Shown here one piece after another: positions 10,833-21,850 of a DNA stretch of 64,000 bases (position 1 is its first letter; each line of letters opens with the position of its first letter). The DNA is from Apiotrichum sp. Y4204. Its lineage: Eukaryota > Basidiomycota > Tremellomycetes > Trichosporonales > Trichosporonaceae. Under the pieces are notes generated by a model. That model worked only from the letters and a program-made list of their open reading frames with translations, was not told the DNA's origin and made no database searches. The translations under genes were made by a program, and so were the position numbers. Location of the stretch: positions 124,001-188,000 of the forward strand of contig JAMYHL010000029.1 of NCBI GenBank assembly GCA_025531455.1, given 5' to 3'.

Positions 10833-13813
10833 ATGAATCGAAAGCAGCGTCCCACCTTCACGAGCGCCGAGCTCGAGCTGCAGTTGCAGCAGGTACGCCA
10901 CCCTCTGTTCACCCATCACTGACGCGTTAGATATCGCTTGATCCCACTGCTGCAACAACTGAGAACCTTGAAGCGCTCACTCCGCTCATTAAATCAATAC
11001 AGGAGACGGATAGCGAGCAGCTGTACCTTCGGAGTCTGGATCGCTTTGTAGAGGAGAAGGAACGTGAGATTGAGAAAATCTGCGAGAACAACTATGAGGT
11101 ATGTGAACATTTGGGACATGTGTCATCGACACCAGGCTTGCCAATGCTGATTTTGACGTGTCCCCATGTCGTTGGAAGACAAGCTGACTGATTTCCACAG
11201 GACTTTGTGTCATCCGTCCTCACTTTGTCTACTGTACGTCAAGGCACAGGTCACCTGCGCAAGCGAATCGGTGAGCTTGATGGACAAATGGGCAATGTCG
11301 GTCGGGCTCTGGGTGAGAAAGTGCGTCTTGTGGCAGCCGGCACCATCAGGCCCACGAGGATGGATTGCTGACTCCACCCCCAGAAACGAGCCCTACTTGA
11401 GCAGAAGAAGGTTGCACAGAACATGGATGATGCGATCCAGGCTCTGCAGACTTGCCTTCGACTCTTAGACCTGGTTCACCGTGTCGGAGATATGATACGG
11501 GACGGCAAGTATTGGGGAGCTCTTCGCGTGAGTACCTCTGCCTCGCAGGGCTGACTCTGACGCACCAGATGATTGAGGATCTCTCCCATCTCCCGCCTCC
11601 CTCAATATCCAACACACCGTTTTACCTTCACCTCGTCTCGTCGCTGCCTTCCCTTCGGCTCTCCATCAAGGAGGCGGTCACAGCAGGAACGAAGTCTTGG
11701 CTGTTCGACATTCGCGAGTCGAGTGCCCTTGTTGGCAAGCTTGCACTTGAGCAGATGGCAGGCAGAATCAAGAAATGGAAGACTCGAAGAGACAGGGAAG
11801 GCGGTATACGTCTTGCGAGAATTGGAGGTGCTCTGGAACTCGTATACAACGAACGATCAGATTGTGAGTGGTTTATTGACCGTACAAATTCCCCAAACTG
11901 ATGTCCCAGTTAACGCGCTGGACAACGACCAAATCAAGATCGATTTCCGACCTCTTTATCAATGTGTGCACATTTATGAAGCTTTAGACTCCAAGGTCGA
12001 GCTGCAACGCAACTATCAGGAAGATCGCAAGGTAGGGGATTGACTCGGGAAGTCCACTTATCCACAGACCCAAGCCAATTTGATCATGGCCTCGCGATCC
12101 GCCACTACGCCCGATACATTGATGACCACCCTCCCCAATCTCATGCAGGAGCTCGTCGGTTTCTTCATTATCGAGGCGCACGTTCTCAAGAGTGTGTCCG
12201 ATTTTCGCTCGCAGCACGATGTGGACGACCTATGGGACGAGATGTGCCGGCGCATCATTGGGGTTGTCAGCCAGGGGCTGAAAGGCTGCAGTCAGCTCAA
12301 TGTGTTTCTTGAGTGTAAAATGAGCATTCTTTTATTTGTCCAAACTTTGGAGGTGAGTGATGGTGCACATTGTGCAGCGTTGACTTGCAGGGTTATGGGT
12401 ATGACATTAGCGAGTTAAATGGGCTGCTCGTTACACTATTCGAACGTTATTCGGAACTTCTCCTGCGAACCTTTAGCGCCGACTTCGATAACATAGTTTC
12501 CGAGGACGAGCATCTCCCGATGATGGTCAACTCACAAACTGAGTTTGACCAAGTATCAGGCGTTTGCTGGCTGGCCACAGGGGAGATGGAATCATTGGCG
12601 ATGTGAGTGTGTCTATCCGCGGGATGCTGGCTGCTCCGAGATGGGAAACCACCTCGCAGGGCCAGCGGGGATACAGGCTGACTTATTAGGAATGGTTTCC
12701 CGCAGCCTATGCCGTTCTCGCAGGTATACCCGATGTGCTGTATCAATATCCGCAACTTTGTGGAACAGTTCTACCAATTCGCAGACGGTGTGAGCCAGCA
12801 ACATCTCGACATTGACGAAGTGCTGCGAAAGGTTAGTGCTGTGGATAACGAGAGCGCTGCCGGTATTAACATGACCCAGTCTCTCGACAACCTACTCACC
12901 GATCATGTCAGTCGACAGATGGCGACAATTCTAAAAGTCATGTCCAATCTCTCGCAGATTGCTCAGGTTGTCGTCAACTTGGAGCACTTCATGGTGGCCT
13001 GCGAGGAACTTCAGGGCGTATTAATGAACCTTCGGTGGGTGCTGGTCTCAAGATAGGTTTACTGACTGTTAGTGCCTCTCAGCGCGGAGGGCCAATTCAC
13101 CTCTCATCGGCCGATTCGTTCGCAGATACACTCCAAATAGCGCAGAGTCGTATCGACGCTGTCATCGCGTCCAAAATGGAGTCTTTCTTCGAGCTCGCGG
13201 AGTACAATTGGACACCAAAATGGCCAACAGTGGATATCGAGCCGAGTACATACGTTTTTGAGATGATCACCTTCCTCACGGCGTATGTGGACTCCGTGCT
13301 CATTGGTCTTAGTGATGAGACCAAGACTCGTGCGTACGAGAAGGCCCTTGGCCGCATCAACGATTGGATGATGGTACGTTGCCTGGGGTAAACATGGCAG
13401 AGAAGGCGCTCATATCACAGGAAACTCTCTGTGGCCGAGATGTCACCAAGCTGAACGAGGCCGCTCTGGCAGTGGTGCTGGCCGATGTCAAGTTTATCGA
13501 GACAGAAATTCAACGCCTCCAGCGTCCAGGACTTGATCACGTCTTCGATGAAGTTAAGTTGGTGAGTGCATACTGTGATAAAAACCACCTTCTCCGCTGC
13601 TAACTGATTGTGCAGACTATCAACGTGATCTTGAGCGATGCAGTTCAGGCGTACTTGGAACCGTCAATCCGTCAGCTTTCTTATGCTGCCGTCCGACCAC
13701 AGCGCTTGTCCAGCATTCTCGGCAAACTGTCGCTTGGTTCTCATGCTGGCGGTATTCATGCCAAGGCTGATCGGCGACGCGACGAGGCTGCCCAGGTCGC
13801 CCGTCTTCGATGA
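10833..13813 (+). CDS. SEC15: Exocyst complex subunit Sec15
   Basis: Subunit of the octameric exocyst that tethers secretory vesicles to the plasma membrane; Sec15 is the subunit that binds the Rab Sec4. Twelve exons: 10833-10892, 10931-11098, 11201-11320, 11384-11527, 11569-11863, 11910-12031, 12068-12352, 12391-12602, 12690-13034, 13073-13373, 13421-13561, 13616-13813. They give 796 aa, close to the family size. Features matching known Sec15 are an N-terminal coiled-coil segment (LYLRSLDRFVEEKEREIEK), LYQCVHIYEALDSK, MQELVGFFIIEAHVLKSV, LEGYGYDISELNGLL and the C-terminal helical domain. The introns are 36-102 nt. An in-frame ATG at 10632 would add 67 residues. The 10833 start was preferred because the upstream stretch looks like leader, but this is not certain. 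Confidence 0.9.
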
Positions 13814-14801
13814 GTCTTCCGCGCACGATTACAGCTCTGAGACGCATGAATCTATCGGATCCCGCTTGAATGTCCTTGGCCTCTAACCACCATGTTGTAT
13901 ACTCTTCTGGTAACATGCATACCCGATGTTTTTCAACGCGAACGGTCCAACTGTACCGCGCCACCTCTGGTGTGGGCTCTGCGCCGCACCGGACACAGGA
14001 GTAGGGTTCCTTGCGTGTCTTGTTCTTTGTGATATTAACCCTGCTACCTCAGAGTCCAAACGATTGAACCGAGTTAAGTGAGTTTCCCTTTACAACACAG
14101 ATCTCGCTGCACCTGTCACAAGATGGGCCGCGGTGACCACCTGCGGCTAGCCAGCTGCTGCAGACGGTGGAACGCAGACAGAGGTGAACGGACGTCTACC
14201 ATCACGTAATGTTAACGGTCGGGAGCACACGTGAACACTCTATGCCCCGGTGCCGATGATGGACGGAGGCTTCCGTCGCCATTGGTTCGCCCAGGTCCCG
14301 CAGATAGACGGGGGGTCAACAGCTAGGAATAAATCACAAAACAAGGGTCACCCTGTGAGGTGTATTTGCATCCCGTTGCGCCTTCAACGAGTCGTTGGAT
14401 GGCAGCGAACGCAGCGACAATCTTAACGGCAGTTGTCAGGTGTGGTCATGATGCTGCTTTGCGTGATTTGGCTTTTGCTGCGTGACCGTAGAAGTACTGT
14501 AGGCCGGCAGTTCAGCCCGCGGCCACTACGATGACCGGCCTCGAGGCATTCCGTGTGTCCACTTTTAAGACCCACGACTCGGCCGACACCATGCCATGGA
14601 TCATGCAGACCTTTTAGAAAGCTGCAAGGCTCGTCCACCCAATATTTTAGGTTGCTGTGTTTGCGCGTTACACGCCACGACGTTTTGTATCGAGTGTACA
14701 TGGCTTGGGCCGGAAGATGCTTTACCGGTGGCCGGAGGTCTGCTGGCTCTGTATGAAACTCTTCGGACGATCTAACATCGGGCATGTACTTAGACTACCG
14801 C

Positions 14802-14864
14802 TGATCAATGAGATCAACGCGATCAGCCGGTCTGGATCAACGGGCCTGATCAACGGCCTGATCA
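14802..14864. repeat. GATC/TGATCA cluster
   Basis: Six GATC tetranucleotides fall within about 62 bp, three of them as the palindrome TGATCA (14802, 14847, 14859). A further GATC lies at 14767. The units share CTGATCAACG / CTGATCAGCG flanks, so this looks like a decayed tandem repeat of about 11-14 bp. Confidence 0.6.
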
Positions 14865-15440
14865 GCGCGTCCTCGTGCCCGTGCCTATCCTCCAGAACTT
14901 GGTGACTCGAGAAGACCACTGGAAAGATTTTTTTGAGTTCCCGATCCTCTCGACCGCGCGCGAACGGCCCTCGCGGCCGAGAAAGGACTGTAGAGCGTAG
15001 CTTCTATTCTTATCCATCTTGAGGTCTACTGCCCCTATCGAGCACTGCGACATCATTGGGAATAGCACGCACACAGAAGACGATGATGTAGTATGTACAT
15101 ACGAGCTTGGGACGTCCTCTTCTCGGAGAAAGCCGGGGAGCGGAGCCGTGCGGTCCGCGCGTACTGCGCACAGCTATCACCGTTTCTGACATTCTCATAT
15201 TCCAGCTCTTTCACCTTGCTGGCGGAGATGCCCGCGGCCAGTGCTGACATGCTGACGCCATGTCCGTTGTGTCCCTGGACATTGCCGCATCCTGAGAGGT
15301 GGGAGATAAGAGATTTTGATCCGGCTGTGGTTGGCGGTAAACGAGAAAAAGGCGAATGCAATACCCTGGTAAATGCCGCTCCAGCCGGCCCGAGAACAGC
15401 GGACCTTCCCCCCAGTACGCCAGCTATACCCAGCTATACC

Positions 15441-16177
15441 TCATTGGATCATTGGGCCGGCAGTTGTAGCCCCCTGGATCCCATGAGCCTACGGTTTATT
15501 GCACCTTCACAGCTGGATCTACGGTTGATCGAACGATCCGGTCAACTGCCGACAAGTCGGTCGACCGCCGAGGACGTCAGCCCGCGTGAAGTCCCCAGTC
15601 AGAAGCTCGGATCGCGCAGAGTGCCGGTCTCTTTTCTCCTTTCTATATGGCATGTTTCCGTGTTTGTACGGCACTCCGTCCATAGCCGTTTGGCGTATCT
15701 CAAGATGCCGATGACCCTCATTGCTGCTCGGCCTCGGCTTCATCGGCCCTTGGCCCTTGAACGAGTTTGAGACGCGCATCTCTGCCATTCGGCGACAACT
15801 ACAAGCACTCCGAGTGTTACCTTTGCACAGCGTGATCTTGCAAGACGATGCTTTTAGCTACTCGGCACAGTGCTTCTCGAGTCCGCTGATCACCCTGCTC
15901 AAGTGCTGATCGTCCTGCCACAAGCTCACGAGTTCACAAGGCATTCAGGACATGTGCCATCCTAGCTCCAGTCCTCTACGGTACATGCTCTGCGCTCTAT
16001 AAGCTTAGCCCATCGGGCCCTTTAGTACGTTTTTGTACTGTAGCTCGGCCATGACCTTTGGCGTGGCGGGTTGTTCTTCAGTTGACACTACCGGCAATTG
16101 ATCATTTTTCCAGCTGTGACACGACGCAAGGGGCCCAGCAGATGCGGCTCCATATTATCATTGGATCATTGTGCCGG
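15441..16177. repeat. 20-bp direct repeat pair, copies at 15441-15460 and 16158-16177
   Basis: TCATTGGATCATTGGGCCGG at 15441-15460 recurs as TCATTGGATCATTGTGCCGG at 16158-16177, one mismatch in 20. The copies are 717 bp apart in the same orientation. No other shared sequence was seen beyond the repeat edges. Confidence 0.7.
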
Positions 16178-17399
16178 GGGGAGGGGGGAGGGAAAATGGG
16201 AACGCAAGGATGTGTTTTGATATTTTTTCTAACCTGGTCCACTTCATTAGGACCATCTACAACGGCACTAATCAGAGTTTGTAATGTGTCTGTCCAATAT
16301 CTGTCCATCGTGCCTGGCTGGGAGGACCGGCCTCTTCAGCCCGTTTGACCTCTCCCCCCGCCCCTTCTTCCGAAGCCTCCCCTACCATCCAGCATCGGCG
16401 AAAGGACCAAAGCAGTAATGCATGATGATATGACAATCCACTGCGCACGCAATGAGCAACACGGCAACACGGCAATACAACCCCAGTGATCAGTAGTAGT
16501 AGGGAGAGATGGCGCGTGCACAGTACGTGTACAGTACAAACATGCATTCATCGCACTCTGACTGTTATCCAAAGGAACCAGAGAGGTAAAAAAAAAAAAG
16601 AAAAAGAAGAAAGGAAACTAGACCTTATCTTTCAACCACTCCATCTCTCTCTCCGTCTCGCCTCTTTTCATCTTTCTTCGGATCTCCGGCCCACTCCGAT
16701 CCTCACACACGCCCTTACACATTCGCATTCGAATAACACACACACACTTGTACACTTGTCGCTCGTCCGCATACACAGGGACTACACCAGACGCCAGACG
16801 AATTGGCGGTACAGCATTACCCACTTCCGGACTCTTCACTGTTCCCTGTCATCTCGCAGGCCCAAACATCCGCCAAGTAGCGTCAAATCGCCAGAACCCT
16901 GCTCCCACGCGGCATTCAACCTCGCTCAGTGCGTTCAGTGAAGTGCCATCCTCCAGCAACTATCATCCATCCATCCTTTACCAAGTTCACCTGTCTACCT
17001 CTATACACGCCCAGCTCGGGAACCCATCCAGGAAGCACGATCCGCCGCAGTCGTTGCCCAAATCCAGGGCTCTCCAATCAGCCCGTGGCAGTAGCTTGTG
17101 TGAACTGCCTACGTGAACCCTCCTCTCTGTGCTGGTGCTGGTGCTAGTTTCGAACGTCTCTCACCGTGTACTGCGCATCCAGAAGCAGAAACATCCGTCG
17201 TACTTCAACCGGCTTCAGTACCTGATTGGTACGCATCTGGGTGTTGTGTGTGTCACGTCCCACCACATTTTCCCATCATCTATTGTCGCCATCTCTAGTC
17301 GCGTTTGACTTCTCGACACTGGCTGTGCTCGCGTTCCCACTCTCGCCTGGATCTCATCTTCAGTGTTGAGATCTTTGCGGCTCTCTTATCCCAACCCAG

Positions 17400-17684
17400 G
17401 TAAGTTCGTTATGGATCGCAGACGGGGGAGCACCACTGTTATGATTTTATTTCTACTATGACGATGTTTCGCGCCGTTGTTTTTTTGTCCCTGCTTCCCT
17501 CTTCTGTGTGTTCGGTTGTCTCAGTCGTCGGACAGAGGACTGTGTACCATTCATGCGTCGCTCTCAGCCTCGACTGTCGAAGGCTTAGTTGATTGACTAC
17601 TGCCCGCCGCTTGCCATTTGCCGCTGAGCGAAGCGTGGCTGCCATTGTGCGCCCTTTTGTGACTCGCAGCTGACTTGAGCTTAG
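17400..17684 (+). other. Probable leader intron of the GATA factor gene
   Basis: A strong GTAAGT donor at 17400 and a CTGAC branch point followed ten bases later by TTAG (17681-17684) fit the intron style of the window. The internal ATGs at 17412 onward would be removed by splicing. Directly after the acceptor the frame of the GATA protein is open, with TAG being the last in-frame codon inside the intron. Confidence 0.5.
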
Positions 17685-17918
17685 CCCCTACGACACTTCG
17701 TCACCATTTCGGCCAATACACCGTCCCCGCCATTTACAGGTCCGTCGCCGCGGTCGACCACTAGCGGAGCCAGCTCAAAAGGAAGTCCACAGTCGACTGC
17801 CTCATCAGCGTCGAGTCGGCTTCGCCCTCTGCTTCCCAGGCCTATCGCGCCACGCCCGGGATCCAAGCCCGAGGCGAGCGCCAGCGGCCCCCGATCTACA
17901 TCATCTGCGACGAGCCAA

Positions 17919-20900
17919 ATGACCACCGACAAGCAGTGGCGGCCGTCCACTGGTTCGAGGAAGGGTCGCTTTACAGTCGATGGAGGAGGAGGGCCGTCGG
18001 CTCCAGCAGCTCCAGCTCTGACCCCCAGTCAGGTCATGCAGTCAAAACCGACCCGGACTTCCTCCAGTCGAGCGAGTACCAGCACCCTTTCAAGTCCCAG
18101 CATGATTGCCCAGGCGCCCTCACCTGGCTGGCCGTTCGTTCCATCAAGCACGAGTGGCAACATGTTTAACGGTGACCTATCGACAACCCCAACTGCCGGT
18201 GGCTTTGACAGCAATCTGTTCGCCGCTTCAGTTGGTACTTTGAACGGCAGCAGTACCACTCCGCATGCTCAGGGATTTGCAGCTCATTATGCGGCGGCTC
18301 GCGGTGCGTCCGGATCATTACCTGACGTCGGCGTTCCGGATATGACCTCGACCGCCGATCAGCACGCAGGAACTGGGTGGGCCGTTCCCAACCAGTGCTT
18401 CGACATGAGCGGGCTGGAAAACCCGTGGAGTCCGTCGCAAACGCAGACAGATGCTGTTGACCCCGTCTCGGCCTTGGCGGCAGTCTCAGCCTCGCTCGAC
18501 CCCGTCAATCAGAACATCTTAGCAAGTCTGGCTGAACTACTGGCTCGCAGTCAGAGGCCCAGTACCCCTCTACCAGCTCCTGCAACCCTACCTGTCAACG
18601 GGAATGGACACCCGTTCAATCTTGCATCTACTGTGGATTCAGCAAACTTGGCCAACCAGTCTCACGCGCCAGCTGCAACACTTCCACAAACCCAAGATAC
18701 CCCGTCGCAGGGAATGGGTCCGCAGCCCCAGTCACCGTTCAATGATCCTGCCCCACAGTCGCTATCGGCCATTTCATTAATGCTCCAACAAGCTCAGGCC
18801 CAGCTGCATGCCCAGCAAGCCCAGCAGTCGCAGCAATCGACCAAGCCGCCGGCCGAGCAGGTCTCGCAAGCTCCTTCGCAGACGCAGCAACAGCCTCGAG
18901 GTGCAGGCGCACAACGTCAGAACAACAGCAGTCTGTTGACACGACGCGTGCAGGAAGGGGGATCTAGTTCGTCGAGCGCAACACCACAACAAACATTCTC
19001 CGGAGCGTATGGATTCACACAGGCCCGTCCCAAGCCTTTTGCGGGACATTCGTGGTCAAGTGAACGCCTGTCGGAAACACCTGCCACAACCCCCAGCTCG
19101 TCCGTCAGCAGTCCCTCAGATGTGAGTGGTTTCCGTACACGCAGTTGCTCATCTCACGCAGCTTCCGACTTCATCCAGATCGTCGTTCCGACCTATTAAA
19201 CCACGTCGCCCAGAGGCTACCCCACACCCAGCGCCAGCACCCGTTTCTTTGAAGCAATCCCCGAAGTCGTTGCCGTTTGCAAGTCCTGTGACATCGTCGC
19301 GATCTCAATCTCGCAAGACGTCGAAGGAGCCTGAGGACTGGGCCAGTAAGATTGACATGTCGAATCTTCCTCCTCTGCCCAACGGAATGACATTGGACCA
19401 GTTTGCTCGTCACGGCCCTGCTGGAATCGAAATGGCAATCCGAATGGGGATTGCGCTAAGTCTTCAACAGCAGCAACAACAGGTACAGCCACCATCCGGA
19501 CCAACATCTCGTGCAGGTTCAACGTTCGGTGGCCTCACAACTGGCCCTTCGTCCCCGGAAGCTATTGGAGTCCCACCAGCGCAACGCCAGAAATCATCTG
19601 GAGATGTCGTGTCTGACATCCTGAATGACGACTTTTTGAACACAATGGCGGTAAACTCTCCTCTAAGCACGAGTCCACCCATGTCCGGCATATCAACCTT
19701 CGCGTCCGGGCGTCGTCCTTCCCTCTCCGGCTCACCCGGCTCACCCATGCCAGTGATTGTGGACGCAAATAGTGCTGTGCAAATGGCGAAAAAGGATCCA
19801 CTGGCCACGCAAGTGTGGAAGGCGTATGCTCGCGCAAAGGGTGCTCTCCCTCACGGTCAAAGAATGGAAAATTTGACTTGGCGCATGATGCACCTCACCA
19901 TGAGCAAGGGCGCCACCACAACAGCTGTAAACGTTCCGGCCAAGAACTCGATGCCGCCCCCGCCGGACCCTGTTCTGCCCCCTCTGCCTCAAGAGCCTGA
20001 GGATGGCGAGCGCGGTCGTCGAAAGGCAAAATCTCGCGTTGTTGGGTTTAGCGCAAGTGCACGAGACTCCAGGTATGTTCAATCACGATCACTGACACAA
20101 TAGTCTCATGTCCCGTTGCTGATTCCAACAGCGCCATGGATGTGGATTGGCGTGCCGCCTCCCGCTCACGTTCCCGGATGGCCGTGGATTGGCGTGCCGC
20201 ATCCCGGTCGCGCTCACGCTCCACGTTTGCTGGTGGCAGTCGTGCATTCGAGGCTGGTGACGAGCAGCACGCCCACAACCTGTTAGCTCAAGGTTCGCAG
20301 TCCAGTTCGACAGCAAGCATGAACCCCTCTCCAGCCTCCTTCAATGCTGTGGCTCGGTCCATGCCTAACAACTACCCGGACTGGATTAATCCTGGCGTGG
20401 AGATGGCAATGTCACAACCTCTTGCCTCCGAGCTCAACATGGAACAGTTCGTCAATAGTAACTCCCATGACACTAAAGAGACGTTCGCCTTCCGTGACGA
20501 CGAGACCCCGATCTCAGGTCCAGGATCAGTGTCGAGAATGACAGGACCTCATCCGCTTTCACAGCTTGCGTTTTCGCCACCTTCAAGCACTGCCAGCCAA
20601 GGGAGTCGATCCAAATACCCAAGTCTGCCAGGCATTTCGGGCCCAGGACTTTACAGTGCGGCAATACCAGAAAACATTCATCCCCAGTATGGGTTACTCC
20701 CTCGTCGCGTTCGCAAGACGAGCTTTGATCATACGATTGAGCAGACAATAGCTGAGGAGAACGAATTTTCGGATAATCACCGCAAGCGACCAGCTGAGGC
20801 TTCTCCTAGCGGAGGCAGTTACAACCCTTTGCCAGAAGGTGGCACTGGATTCCCTTCCGCGCCATTTACATTCAACCTTCCCTACGAAAGCTTTTTCGAT

Positions 20901-21850
20901 CTCGCTGCTGCTGCTGGTCCATCCGTTAATAGTACCGATGATGGGGTGGCAGCAGGCACCGCGCCCGTCATTCCTGACCTTGAATGGCCACAGTCGAATT
21001 CGCAACTTGACGTGACGCAAGATTCCAACACAACGGGCCTATTCTCTGACATGACATCCTCGATCGGTCTTCCTCCTCCCGGAGAGTCGCCATTCGATTT
21101 CCAGCAACTCATGCATTTGTACTTGAATGACGCCACTAGCGCGCAGCACCCCCTCACCCACATCAATCCAAGCGAAGTACTTCGAGTACCTCCGGAACCC
21201 ATCTCTGTTCAGGATTCTCCTCAGGCGAGCGGCGTGCCTTCGCTCAAGGGCAATGTAGATGGTCGATACTCCCTCCCTTCCGCTTCAGCTGGTGTTCCTC
21301 AGCGTTCCAACTCTTCGCCCAACCTTCAATCCCTCCAGTCGGCGGCCAAGATACAGCCGATGATGCCGCTAGTCCCTGGCGGCGTAGGTCGTTCTAAGAA
21401 CCGGAGCGGAGACGCGACGCCGGATGAAGTTATCGACGGATCCGAAACCCCGACAATGTGCACGAACTGCCAGACGACGAACACACCCCTCTGGCGTCGT
21501 GACCCCGAAGGTCAACCCTTGTGTAACGCTTGTGGACTGTTTTATAAGCTTCACGGTGTTGTCCGTCCCCTCTCGCTTAAGACAGACGTTATCAAGAAGA
21601 GGTGTGTATCCGCACATGTGCTATGCTGACGATCAGAAACCGTACAGCTCCTCTGTCAAAAGAGTCCGGCCGAAAGGGCAAGGCGTCCTCTCGGTCTAAG
21701 CCATCAAGCCCGCAGGCTGATCGGACGGCGCCCTCGATCATTCCAAAACGTCAGCGGCGAACGAGCGATCCGCGAGATCCCTCCAGTGGGACTACCTCAT
21801 TGTCCAGCAGTCTGGGCAACGCGAGCAGTATGCAGATGACGCGGCGGTGA
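17919..21850 (+). CDS. AreA/Gat1-type GATA transcription factor
   Basis: Predicted global nitrogen-type regulator, 1265 aa, exons 17919-19121, 19162-20072, 20132-21601, 21637-21850. The DNA-binding domain starts at about residue 1148. It is a C-x2-C-x17-C-x2-C finger with [20 protein letters not shown] and the basic tail [19 protein letters not shown], as in AreA, Nit2 and Gln3/Gat1. At about 617-645 sits the AreA-associated DUF1752 motif ([13 protein letters not shown], then [11 protein letters not shown]). The rest is Ser/Pro/Gln-rich, with Gln runs at about 290-330. A unit [12 protein letters not shown] is tandemly duplicated at about residues 707-735. The final intron splits the basic tail, a position common in this family. 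The ATG at 17919 is the first after the leader intron, but the frame is open to 17685. The N-terminus is therefore uncertain. Confidence 0.9.

Larger units (their letters stand above)
13814..17399. other. 3.6 kb intergenic region with repeats and GATA-factor leader
   Basis: No gene is supported. The left part should hold the SEC15 3' UTR. A GATC-rich cluster is at 14767-14864. A 20-bp near-identical direct repeat is at 15441-15460 and 16158-16177, and a CAGCTATACC doublet is at 15421-15440. GTACTGTA-like motifs lie near 14493, 16035 and 16521-16537. From about 16620 the + strand turns C/T-rich (with a CA run at 16736-16750), as expected of the GATA factor's promoter and 5' UTR. The longest open frame (15093-15770) has no recognisable domain and a composition unlike the real genes. 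Confidence 0.45.

Noticed and set aside
15093..15770. 225-codon open frame on + strand
   Set aside because: No domain, no compatible introns, mixed composition with many stops in neighbouring frames. It lies among small intergenic repeats.
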